Positions 34,593-42,322 of a stretch of 64,000 nt of DNA are shown piece by piece. The DNA is taken from contig UCAG01000013.1 in assembly GCA_900470285.1 (NCBI GenBank), positions 326 through 64,325 on the forward strand, read 5' to 3'. Both the position numbers and the translations under genes were made by a program. The notes under the pieces were generated by a model. It saw nothing but the letters and a program-made list of their open reading frames with translations, was not told where the DNA came from and ran no database searches. Numbering within the stretch: position 1 is the stretch's first letter; each line of letters begins with the position of its first letter. Origin of the DNA: Hyphomicrobiales bacterium (GTDB lineage Bacteria > Pseudomonadota > Alphaproteobacteria > Rhizobiales > Rhizobiaceae).

Positions 34593-35507
34593 ATGTTAGA
34601 TCAAAAACAGCTTGAAGTTTTGAGGGCACTTACCTCTACGGGCTCCACCATAGCGGCAGGCGAGACGCTGGGATTAAGCCAGTCCGGAGTAAGCCGGATT
34701 TTAAAACAGCTTGAACAAAGTGTGGGTTTCCCGCTGTTTACAAGGGCTAATAGCAGGCTAATCCCTAATCCTGAGGCCTATAGTCTGGCTGATGAGGCTG
34801 AAGTCGTTTTACTCGCCCTGGAGCGCGTTAACCGGCATGCGGAAGATTTGCGTACAGGCCGCCATGCTCATGAACTCGTACGCATTGGCTTGCCGCCCAG
34901 CTTGGCAGAAAGCTTTGCTCCCAAAATTATCAGGGAGTGCTTAAATGTTTATCCTAATGTTACAATTGAGACGTTTTTTGAGCGCGCTGATCTGATCATA
35001 CAAATGATCGAGCAGAGAACGGTTGACTTTGGCTTTGTCCCTATGGAGTGGAGCGGAAGTCCGCATATCAGTGTAGAGCAAATTGCCTCGGGGGTGAATG
35101 TTTGTGTTTTCCATGAAGACTATGCATTCACGGATAAAGAAGAGTTGAGCCCGACAGATCTGAAGAATGTACCGTTGATTTTGATTGGTAAGAACACTCC
35201 GGAGCGGAGCGTTTTGGAAAATATATTTCGCAAGTACAAAACAGAACCTAATATCCGGATTGAGACGCATTCCAGCATTTCTGCGAGTGCATATGCTGCA
35301 GAGGGACTGGGGGTCGCTATAATCAGTAGTTTTTACCCTAATCTGTATCAGCATTTACCACTGATACAGCGGAAATTTGTGCCGGTCATGCATCAGAAAT
35401 TCGGAGTGGCGAAAGCAGCGAATGTGTCATTTTCTCTGATTAAAAATACACTTTATGAAATACTGAAAGAGCAAATTCAAAAAGTTCAAGGTCTTGATCA
35501 TGTTTAA
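34593..35507 (+). CDS. LysR-family regulator (OccR/NocR-like) of the divergent uptake-hydrolase operon
   Basis: The 304-residue protein has a winged helix 'LDQKQLEVLRALTSTGSTIAAGETLGLSQSGVSRILKQLEQSVGFPLFTRANSRLIPNPEAYSLADE', resembling opine regulators such as OccR/NocR, and a LysR effector domain. ATG 34593 is chosen over in-frame ATG 34551 because GGGGAGG lies 6 bases before the former, while the latter directly abuts the 26-bp palindrome. It most likely senses the imported compound or its hydrolysis product. Confidence 0.88.
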   Translation: MLDQKQLEVLRALTSTGSTIAAGETLGLSQSGVSRILKQLEQSVGFPLFTRANSRLIPNPEAYSLADEAEVVLLALERVNRHAEDLRTGRHAHELVRIGLPPSLAESFAPKIIRECLNVYPNVTIETFFERADLIIQMIEQRTVDFGFVPMEWSGSPHISVEQIASGVNVCVFHEDYAFTDKEELSPTDLKNVPLILIGKNTPERSVLENIFRKYKTEPNIRIETHSSISASAYAAEGLGVAIISSFYPNLYQHLPLIQRKFVPVMHQKFGVAKAANVSFSLIKNTLYEILKEQIQKVQGLDHV

Positions 35508-35734
35508 CTGATGGCATCTTTGTTAAGTTTGACTTTTAATATGCCCCTGAATTTATTGAAATAATAATCTGCCCTTTGAAGAAGCGCAACAAAGACAACA
35601 AACGGCTTTTGAAAAGCAAAACACCATTACTGCGCAAGAACATGCAGTGCTGCGATAGTGCAGAAACGCGGCACTAAGACACAATGTTGTACGTGTCTGT
35701 CTATATATATTTATCAATGATTTCAATTTTTTAT

Positions 35735-35810
35735 TGGTGCCGCTTACGTGACTCGAACACGTGACCCCATCATTACGAATGATGTGCTCTACCAACTGAG
35801 CTAAAGCGGC
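35735..35810 (-). tRNA. tRNA-Thr, anticodon CGT
   Basis: The minus strand folds as a 76-base cloverleaf. The acceptor arm is GCCGCTT with AAGCGGC, the D-arm contains AGCTCAGTTGGTAGAGC, and the anticodon stem CATCA/TGATG holds loop TTCGTAA (anticodon CGT, reading ACG). The variable loop is GGGTC, and the T-arm carries GTTCGAGTC. The discriminator is A and the 3' CCA is encoded (35735-35737). Confidence 0.97.
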
Positions 35811-35943
35811 AGGGAGATACTCCCGTCAGAATGCAGTGATTTTATGCAGTCTGTTCGGGCGCGTGATAACGAAATCTCATTCTGATTGCAAGGCGCAAAA
35901 GCAAAAAGAAACGGTTTCCGTTATGTCATTCAGAGGAATTAAA

Positions 35944-35987
35944 ACTCTCTGATAAAATGAACAAGTTCGCTTATTCTATCAGAGAGT
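35944..35987 (-). terminator. Terminator of the nitronate-monooxygenase-like gene
   Basis: A perfect 11-bp stem, ACTCTCTGATA with TATCAGAGAGT, encloses a 22-base loop containing a smaller GAAC/GTTC hairpin. On the minus strand it is followed by TTTAATT and begins 45 bases after the gene's stop. Confidence 0.7.
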
Positions 35988-36031
35988 AAATCTCAGCTAT
36001 ACCACTGTTTTTAAGACGTTTTGCAACCTTG

Positions 36032-36994
36032 TTAAGCCTGGCAAAGTGTGGATTTTGCTTCTTTATATTGCTCAATCCAGCGTTCCACCAATTCTCCGGC
36101 CGGCAGCACTTCTTTGACTGCGCTAATCCCCTGACCGCAACCCCAGATATCTTTCCAGGCTTTTGCACCGGTGGTGGCTTTATGGAAGTCCATTTTGCTC
36201 GGGTCAGCCTCCGGCAAATGATCGGGATCCATTCCTGCTGCTTCAATCGAGGGCCGCAGGTAGTTTCCATGAATGCCGGTAAAATAGTTGGAATAGACAA
36301 TATCTTTCGCGCTGGATTGCACGATCATGTCCTTATAGGCGTCAACAGCATTGGCTTCTTTGGTCGCAATAAAAGGCGAGCCGATATACGAAAGGTCTGC
36401 GCCCATTGCCTGTGCTGCAAGAATAGCACGTCCGCTGGAAATGGCACCGGATAGGGCGACAGGACCGTCAAACCATTCGCGGATTTCAGCAATCAGCGCG
36501 AAAGGGGACAGTGTTCCCGCATGGCCGCCGGCACCGGCGGCGACAGCGATCAGTCCGTCTGCGCCTTTGCGAATAGCTGAATTGGCATGGCGGTTATTGA
36601 TGACATCATGCAGTACAACTCCGCCATAAGAGTGAATTGCGGCATTCACTTCCGGCACCGCGCCGAGGGAGGAAATAACAACCGGAACCTTATATTTGAC
36701 GCATAATTCCAGATCCTGCTGCAAACGCAGATTGGAGCGGTGTACAATCTGGTTGACGGCAAAAGGGGCAGCGGGCCGGTCAGGATTCTCCTGATTATAT
36801 TGCTGAAGCCCTTCGGTAATTTCTGCCAGCCACTCATCCAGCTGTGTGGCAGTGCGTGCATTCAGTGCCGGAAATGCACCGACAATGCCGCTTTTGCATT
36901 GCGCCATAACCAGTGCAGGATTGGCGATGATGAAGAGCGGCGCACCGATTGCCGGTAAGCGCAGATTGTTTTTGAGAATATCCGGTAGAGCCAT
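36032..36994 (-). CDS. NAD(P)H-dependent flavin oxidoreductase / nitronate monooxygenase family
   Basis: The 320-residue TIM-barrel flavoprotein begins 'MALPDILKNNLRLPAIGAPLFIIANPALVMAQCKSGIVGAFPALNARTATQLDEWL'. FMN-binding segments include 'PVVISSLGA', 'VVLHDVIN', 'ADGLIAVAAGAGGHAG', 'VALSGAISSGRAILAAQAMGADLSYIGSPFIAT'. ATG 36994 has GGA 8-9 bases upstream; an upstream in-frame start at 37042 would run through a conserved operator motif and adds a poor leader. Members oxidise alkyl nitronates or act as NAD(P)H:quinone reductases, and related enzymes occur in branched-chain acyl-CoA regulons. A LiuR-like site right upstream suggests co-control with beta-oxidation. Confidence 0.85.
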   Translation of the reverse strand: MALPDILKNNLRLPAIGAPLFIIANPALVMAQCKSGIVGAFPALNARTATQLDEWLAEITEGLQQYNQENPDRPAAPFAVNQIVHRSNLRLQQDLELCVKYKVPVVISSLGAVPEVNAAIHSYGGVVLHDVINNRHANSAIRKGADGLIAVAAGAGGHAGTLSPFALIAEIREWFDGPVALSGAISSGRAILAAQAMGADLSYIGSPFIATKEANAVDAYKDMIVQSSAKDIVYSNYFTGIHGNYLRPSIEAAGMDPDHLPEADPSKMDFHKATTGAKAWKDIWGCGQGISAVKEVLPAGELVERWIEQYKEAKSTLCQA

Positions 36995-37009
36995 ATTGCA
37001 GTTCCGTAA

Positions 37010-37028
37010 TTGACGTAAACGTAAACGG
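37010..37028 (-). promoter_or_regulatory. Candidate LiuR-like operator upstream of the flavin oxidoreductase gene
   Basis: The sequence TTGACGTAAACGTAAACGG lies 16-34 bases upstream of the gene's ATG. The GACGTAAACGT core resembles LiuR (MerR-family) operators as I remember them, and a longer symmetrical relative of the same motif lies upstream of the beta-oxidation operon at 53037-53062. Confidence 0.45.
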
Positions 37029-37042
37029 TATATTGCTGGCAA

Positions 37043-37391
37043 GGATTGCAGGATGTCAAAGGCAAAATATAAAAAACTGTATCATTTTGGTTCAGGGAAG
37101 CTTGGTGGTTGACTTATATGTAATATTTACTGTGAAATATGCCAAGTGAGCATGTTTATGCCTTAGCGGGAGTTTTACTAAAGATGCGCCGATACGGCAT
37201 ATTATGGAAATAGAGATTTTTCGCGCAAATAGTCTTTGTGGAACAATATGTTAAGATCGTATATAATCTTTTTATATCCCTGTGATAGTTAGGATTTCAT
37301 AAGACTTAAAAATAAGTTAATGCGTTGATCTGCTTATTCGTGCATCAATAAGAGCATCCGCGTATAAAGCCGGTAGTAGGAAGGGACAATT
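37043..37391. other. Divergent promoter region without a gene
   Basis: The 349-base stretch separates the flavin oxidoreductase (minus) from the unknown membrane protein (plus). No coding frame or hairpin stands out. The right half is AT-rich (37230-37330) and probably carries the plus-strand promoter; AGGAAGGGA at 37378-37386 is the ribosome site for the TTG start at 37392. Confidence 0.4.
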
Positions 37392-38408
37392 TTGCAGGGC
37401 ATCGAAAGTGCAATACGCAACGCTTTGACCAAAGCGGATTCGTCTGATCCGGCTGTGCGTCAGCGGATTTATGAATCCGTCTGGAGCGCACATGAACGCG
37501 CAATGGCTGCGAATGCCCAGCTTTCAGATCCGCAACGTGCTGAGCGGCGTGAGAAGCTGAAAGCTGCAATTTCTCATATAGAACAGGAAATGCGAGCGAA
37601 TGCGAACCGTGTTTCTGATGAGGAAATGCTTACACCTGCGCCGCAATATGATGGCGGATTGGGTGTTCCTGAACTGGATCATGGTGATGTACGCTCTCAG
37701 GGCAAAGGTTCCCGTAAGCATAAAAACAAAGCGGAAGCCGAGCCTGATCTGGGTTATGAACAGGGGCTCAGTCAGCCTGCAAAGCCGAAAAAACGCAAAA
37801 AATCCCGCATTTTCTCTTTGGCGCTGCCCGTAGCATTTTTGGTAACGGCCGGCTTTATCGGCTGGTCGCTCTATAATAGTTTTGTTACCATCGGGCCGGT
37901 AGGAAATGCGCCGCTTGCGCAATCCGGCAATGCTGGTCCTGTGATGCAGGGTAATGAGGCCGACAGTAAAGACTGGGTGACAATTTTCACCCCTGCGCAA
38001 CCGGATCGCATTTCTGTTCAGGGAAAAGCGACTGCTGAAATCGGCGGCTCCGGCAATGCCCGTTATGTCCGTATTAAATCGCCGACTGCAGCCGATACGG
38101 CCAGCTTTGATATTGGCCAGGGTGTGCTGGATCAACTTGAAGGCAAACAGGCGACATTTGAAGTCATGGTGCGCAGTGACGACGGCGGAACCGTGCAAAT
38201 GTCTGTCAGTTGCGATCTGGGCTCTCTGGGTGATTGCGGACGTAAGCGTTATGATGTGACAGACCAGCAAAGCAGTTTACTGTTTGATCTTCCGGTTCCC
38301 GAAGTGTCATCGGCAAACAGTTCCGGCCGTCTTGTTCTGACCAGTGATATTAACGGCACCGGCAAAAGCATCGATATTTATACAATCCGGGTTAAAACCG
38401 TAGAATAA
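37392..38408 (+). CDS. Single-pass membrane protein of unknown function, conserved-looking
   Basis: I do not recognise a named family. The 338-residue protein starts at TTG 37392, supported by AGGAAGGGA 5-10 bases upstream. Residues 1-75 are helical ('AIRNALTKADSSDPAVRQRIYESVWSAHERAMAAN' then a Glu/Arg-rich helix). A charged Lys-rich linker precedes one membrane helix (about 143-163). The periplasmic C-terminal part (about 190-338) is beta-rich, resembling a carbohydrate-binding-like jelly roll ('ARYVRIKSPTAADTASFDIGQGVLDQLEGKQATFEVMVRSDDGG...' and 'IDIYTIRVKTVE'). Its stop is directly followed by the stop of the convergent DNA ligase gene with no spacer. Confidence 0.7.
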   Translation: MQGIESAIRNALTKADSSDPAVRQRIYESVWSAHERAMAANAQLSDPQRAERREKLKAAISHIEQEMRANANRVSDEEMLTPAPQYDGGLGVPELDHGDVRSQGKGSRKHKNKAEAEPDLGYEQGLSQPAKPKKRKKSRIFSLALPVAFLVTAGFIGWSLYNSFVTIGPVGNAPLAQSGNAGPVMQGNEADSKDWVTIFTPAQPDRISVQGKATAEIGGSGNARYVRIKSPTAADTASFDIGQGVLDQLEGKQATFEVMVRSDDGGTVQMSVSCDLGSLGDCGRKRYDVTDQQSSLLFDLPVPEVSSANSSGRLVLTSDINGTGKSIDIYTIRVKTVE

Positions 38409-40043
38409 TCAATTTGCCGGAGTATCATCCGGCAGAAGCTGCATCAGATTTTGTATAATATCTGCCTGTGCCGGCGGCTTATCCCAGCGCAGTTTGGAAA
38501 TGCGCGGAAAGCGCATAGCCAGTCCTGATTTATGGCGAGTGGAGCGGTTCAGCCCTTCAAAGGCGACTTCCACAACAAGCCCGTGCTGCCGGTCTGCCCT
38601 GACAGCCCGTACAGGCCCGAAGCGCTGAATTGTGTTCTCCCGTACAAATCGGTCGAGTTGTTTCATTTCCTCATCGGAAAAGCCGGAATAGGCTTTGCCG
38701 ACGGGGAGCAGTTGTGCCTGTTCACTGTCATCAGACCAGACCGCAAATGTAAAATCCGAATAATAGCTTGAACGCTTGCCGTGACCGCGCTGGGCGTAAA
38801 TGAGAACCGCGTCGATAATATAGGGATCGCGTTTCCATTTGAACCACGGGCCTTTTGGTCGTCCTGCACTGTAAACGCTGTCAGTACGTTTGAGCATCAG
38901 CCCTTCAATCACGGCGTGTGGCGGGTGGTTGCGCAAGTGCCGCAGTTCGGCAAATGTCTGAAAGTTAAGCAGTGGCGAAAGATCAAAATAAGACGGATCA
39001 AGCTCTTTGATGAAGGTTTCCAGATGCTGCCTTCTTTGCGCAAAAGGCAGATTGCGCAAATCTGATCCGGTAAGGCGGTTGCCGCGATGCAGCAGATCAT
39101 AAACGCGGATGAAGGCAGGATAATCCTGCAATTGACGGGCAGAGACAGTTTTACGGTTCAGCCTTTGTTGCAAGGCATTGAAAGAGGCTGGTTCTGTTTT
39201 GCCGTCTGCATGGCGGATCAGCAATTCTCCGTCAATTGCACCCTCAAAACGGATGGCTGAGACGATATCGGGAAAGGCGTGGGTAATGTCATCACCGCTG
39301 CGGGAATAGAGCTTTTTGACCCCGTTTTCACTGACGGCCTGTACGCGGATACCATCCCATTTCCATTCTGCTGCAAAATCCTCCGGCGTGAGTTTCTCTG
39401 TTTCAGTCTCATCCAGCGGCGTCGCCAGCATGACGGGACGAAACGGTGCCGGATTATTATTTTCCGGCTTGCTGCTCCTGCCGTCGAGCCAGTTGAACAG
39501 GCTGACATAGGGCGGGGTCAGCCCGTGCCACAATTCCTCAATCTCGCTGAGTTCAACCTGACCGAAATCCGCAAGTGCCTGCTTTGCCAGCCTTGCGGAA
39601 ACACCGGTCCGTAAGCCGCCGGTGACGAGCTTCAAAAGAGCATATCGCTCAGAGACATCAAGCGCATCCAGCAAAGTCTCAACCAGTTGCGGCGCGGCAT
39701 TGCGCGATGTTTGCTGGAGTGTTGTGATAACAGTGCCGAGGGACAAGTCATTGACCGGCTGCACATTATCAGCAGCAGGCCAGATCAGAGAAATCGTCTC
39801 CGCGAGATCGCCGACATAATCATAGGAATAGGCAAATAATTCGCTGTCGACGCGTGTCATGGTCAGTGCGCGCAACAGTGCGGGCTTTACACTGTTTAAC
39901 TCAAGTGTACCTGCCAGCGCGGCCAGTGCATAGCCGCGGTCAGGGTCAGCCTGTGTGCGGAAATAATTGGCCAGCAATAGCAGTTTTTCATTGCGTCGCG
40001 GCGTGAGCACCAGCCTGTCGAGCAATGCGGCAAAGGCTTTCAT
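38409..40043 (-). CDS. ATP-dependent DNA ligase of the ligase-associated repair module
   Basis: The 544-residue protein has an N-terminal ligase DNA-binding domain (about 1-190) and a nucleotidyl-transferase domain with the active Lys in motif I AEWKWDGIRVQ (about 230). Motif III 'FEGAIDGELLI', motif IV 'VIEGLMLKR', motif V 'WFKWKRD' and an OB-fold ('FEGLNRSTRHKSGLAMRFPRI') follow. It seals nicks with ATP. The start overlaps the stop of the exonuclease gene (ATGA), and the helicase and PdeM genes nearby mark the bacterial ligase-associated module rather than the NAD-dependent replicative ligase. Confidence 0.9.
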   Translation of the reverse strand: MKAFAALLDRLVLTPRRNEKLLLLANYFRTQADPDRGYALAALAGTLELNSVKPALLRALTMTRVDSELFAYSYDYVGDLAETISLIWPAADNVQPVNDLSLGTVITTLQQTSRNAAPQLVETLLDALDVSERYALLKLVTGGLRTGVSARLAKQALADFGQVELSEIEELWHGLTPPYVSLFNWLDGRSSKPENNNPAPFRPVMLATPLDETETEKLTPEDFAAEWKWDGIRVQAVSENGVKKLYSRSGDDITHAFPDIVSAIRFEGAIDGELLIRHADGKTEPASFNALQQRLNRKTVSARQLQDYPAFIRVYDLLHRGNRLTGSDLRNLPFAQRRQHLETFIKELDPSYFDLSPLLNFQTFAELRHLRNHPPHAVIEGLMLKRTDSVYSAGRPKGPWFKWKRDPYIIDAVLIYAQRGHGKRSSYYSDFTFAVWSDDSEQAQLLPVGKAYSGFSDEEMKQLDRFVRENTIQRFGPVRAVRADRQHGLVVEVAFEGLNRSTRHKSGLAMRFPRISKLRWDKPPAQADIIQNLMQLLPDDTPAN

Positions 40044-41056
40044 ATGTCTGCCTCATCTTCATAGCCGACGAGATGCAATGGTTTCGCCGGGATGGTGTTG
40101 AGAGTGCACCAGCGTACCAGAGCTTCCTCGCGCCCGTGTGTCACCCAAACCTGCGAAGGAGAGAGTTCCGTGATTGTATCGGTCAGCTCATCCCAGTCGC
40201 AATGGTCGGAAAGGATCAGTGGCAGTTCAATTCCGGATTGTTTGGCTCTCTGGCGGATACGCATCCAACCGGAGGCATAACAGCTGACAGGATCAGGAAA
40301 TCGTCTTGACCAGCGGTCAGCCATTGCAGCGGGCGGGGCAATAATCAGGCTGCCCGCGAAATCTGCTTTTTGATGTGTTGTTTCTGAAGTGGCAGGACGC
40401 AGCTCTCCGAGGGCAATACCCTGAGATTGATAATATTGGCAAAGCTTCTCCAAGGCGCCGTGCAGATAGATGGGGGCATCATAACCGGCCTGACGCAGCA
40501 GGCTGATGACCCGCTGTGCCTTGCCAAGCGCATAGGCGCCGACAATATGGCTGCGCTCGGGCAAAAGCTGTAAGGATTGCAGCAGCTTGGCAATTTCATC
40601 GCTTGGCCGCGGATGCCGGAAAACCGGCAGGCCGAAAGTGGCTTCGGTAATGAAGACATCGCAGGCCACGGGTTCAAAGGGTGTGCAGGTTTTGTCCGAA
40701 ACACGTTTATAATCGCCGGAGGCGACAATTCTGGTTCCTTGATATTCCACTGCAATCTGTGCGGAACCTAATACATGGCCCGCCGGATAAAAGGTGACCG
40801 TAACACCGTTGATACTGAGCGGTTTTCCGTAATCAGCGATCTGACTGGTGCGCGCATAATGCTCGCCAAACCGGATGCGCATAATATCCAGCGTCTGGCT
40901 TGTAGCCAGCACATGATTGTTGCCTGCATGGGCATGATCGGCATGGCCATGGGTAATCAGCGCGCGGTCAACCGGACGCACCGGATCAATATAGAAATCA
41001 CCGGCCGGACAATAGAGCCCCTCAGGGGCAGGGTGCAGCAGTTCTTCAGGACGCAT
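40040..41056 (-). CDS. Ligase-associated DNA exonuclease (metallo-beta-lactamase fold)
   Basis: The 338-residue protein begins 'MRPEELLHPAPEGLYCPAGDFYIDPVRPVDRALITHGHADH', as in the family; a GTG at 41137 would add 27 residues without family match. The HxHxDH motif (HGHADH, about 36-41), 'GHVLGSAQI', 'ASGDYKR' and later 'LSDHCDWDEL' and 'THGREEALVRW' place it in the beta-CASP-like MBL group with DNA ends as substrate. It is translated coupled to the downstream ligase. Confidence 0.88.
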   Translation of the reverse strand: MRPEELLHPAPEGLYCPAGDFYIDPVRPVDRALITHGHADHAHAGNNHVLATSQTLDIMRIRFGEHYARTSQIADYGKPLSINGVTVTFYPAGHVLGSAQIAVEYQGTRIVASGDYKRVSDKTCTPFEPVACDVFITEATFGLPVFRHPRPSDEIAKLLQSLQLLPERSHIVGAYALGKAQRVISLLRQAGYDAPIYLHGALEKLCQYYQSQGIALGELRPATSETTHQKADFAGSLIIAPPAAMADRWSRRFPDPVSCYASGWMRIRQRAKQSGIELPLILSDHCDWDELTDTITELSPSQVWVTHGREEALVRWCTLNTIPAKPLHLVGYEDEADI

Positions 41057-41248
41057 GGAAATAACATAGACCGGATGCAGCTTTAAACAAGACCGTAGCC
41101 GGTGCGGATCAATGTGGCCGCTGTTTGCAATGAGCACTAAAATTGAACCCGCATTGGCTGTGTGAAATCCGCTCGGGTTGCAAAAAAATATCTTGTCAAA
41201 TGCCCCGCATCACTGCATATCGCGTGCTCTGCAACAAATGCGGTAAGA

Positions 41249-42217
41249 ATGGCGCGGGCATTTTTCTCTTCCGGTGATCTGATAGCGGATCGCCGTGCTC
41301 ATTATGCGGTCATGATGTCTGAGGCGGGAGACCATTCCGCAGCAGCCGATCTGATGCGCCAGTCGCTTGACTATCTGACATCCCAGTTCCGGCAATGGCC
41401 TGCGGGCCTGTTTATGCTCAGCGAAATGCATGAAAATGCGGGTGAAACAGATGAAGCTGTGGCTCTCTGGCGACAGCTGCTGAAGCTTGATCCTGAAGAC
41501 CGTTTTGGTGCGGGACTGAAGCTGGCACAATGCGGTCTTGGTGAAACACCGGATGCGGCACCGCCTGCCTATATTGAAGCACTGTTTGATGCCTATGCAC
41601 CGGATTTCGAGGAATCTCTGGTCGATAAACTGCAATATTGCGGGCCGCAAAAACTGGCGGAGCTGATTACCAGACATTTTCCGGAGCGCAGCTACCAGCA
41701 TGTGCTGGATCTGGGCTGCGGCACTGGTCTGATGGGAGAGGAAATCCATCAGCGCAGCGGTTTGCTGAGCGGTGCGGATCTCTCAGAAGCCATGCTGAAA
41801 AAAGCGGATGAGAAGCAGATTTATACAAGGCTGATTAAGGCAGATGTAAACCAGTGCCGCAAGGAGGATCTGGTCGATGAGGATCTGCCGCAGCCGGATA
41901 TGATCCTTGCTGCCGATGTGTTTATCTATATCGGCCAGCTGGAGCGCGCTTTTGCTCTGGCAGCGGAATGTTTGCGGAGAGGAGGGGTGTTTGCCTTCTC
42001 GGTGGAAACACATGACCGGTCTGAAGCGCAGAGTTCAGACGGTTCATGTGATGATATGATTTTGCAGCCGTCTTTGCGTTTTACTCATTCTGCCCGCTAT
42101 ATCGAAAATTTATTACAAGTCAGTCGTTTTGAATTGCTGGATTATCAGCGCATTGCTCTGCGTCTTGATCGCGGAGAATATCTCGATGGTTATGTCTTTA
42201 TTGCCCAAAAATGCTGA
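41249..42217 (+). CDS. SAM-dependent methyltransferase with TPR-like N-terminus
   Basis: The protein is read from ATG 41249 (322 residues), where 'MARAFFSSGDLIADRRAHYAVMMSEAGDHSAAADLMRQSL' begins a TPR-like helical region (about 1-110). A class I methyltransferase domain follows with motif I VLDLGCGTGLMGEE (about 152), 'SGADLSEAMLKKA', 'DMILAADVFIYIGQLERAFALAAECLRRGGVFAFSVET' and 'LDGYVFIAQKC'. A GTG start at 41162 is possible but lacks a ribosome site. The target molecule is unknown. It sits between the two halves of the ligase-associated module, in line with the helicase gene 105 bases downstream. Confidence 0.8.
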   Translation: MARAFFSSGDLIADRRAHYAVMMSEAGDHSAAADLMRQSLDYLTSQFRQWPAGLFMLSEMHENAGETDEAVALWRQLLKLDPEDRFGAGLKLAQCGLGETPDAAPPAYIEALFDAYAPDFEESLVDKLQYCGPQKLAELITRHFPERSYQHVLDLGCGTGLMGEEIHQRSGLLSGADLSEAMLKKADEKQIYTRLIKADVNQCRKEDLVDEDLPQPDMILAADVFIYIGQLERAFALAAECLRRGGVFAFSVETHDRSEAQSSDGSCDDMILQPSLRFTHSARYIENLLQVSRFELLDYQRIALRLDRGEYLDGYVFIAQKC

Positions 42218-42322
42218 GCCGGTACGGTTTCGGCTTTCTGCTCTCTGAACAGAGATCAATCCGTGACGCTTTAAGTACAAACGGGACTTCACACCTGTCG
42301 GGATGCACCCTACATTCAGCCT

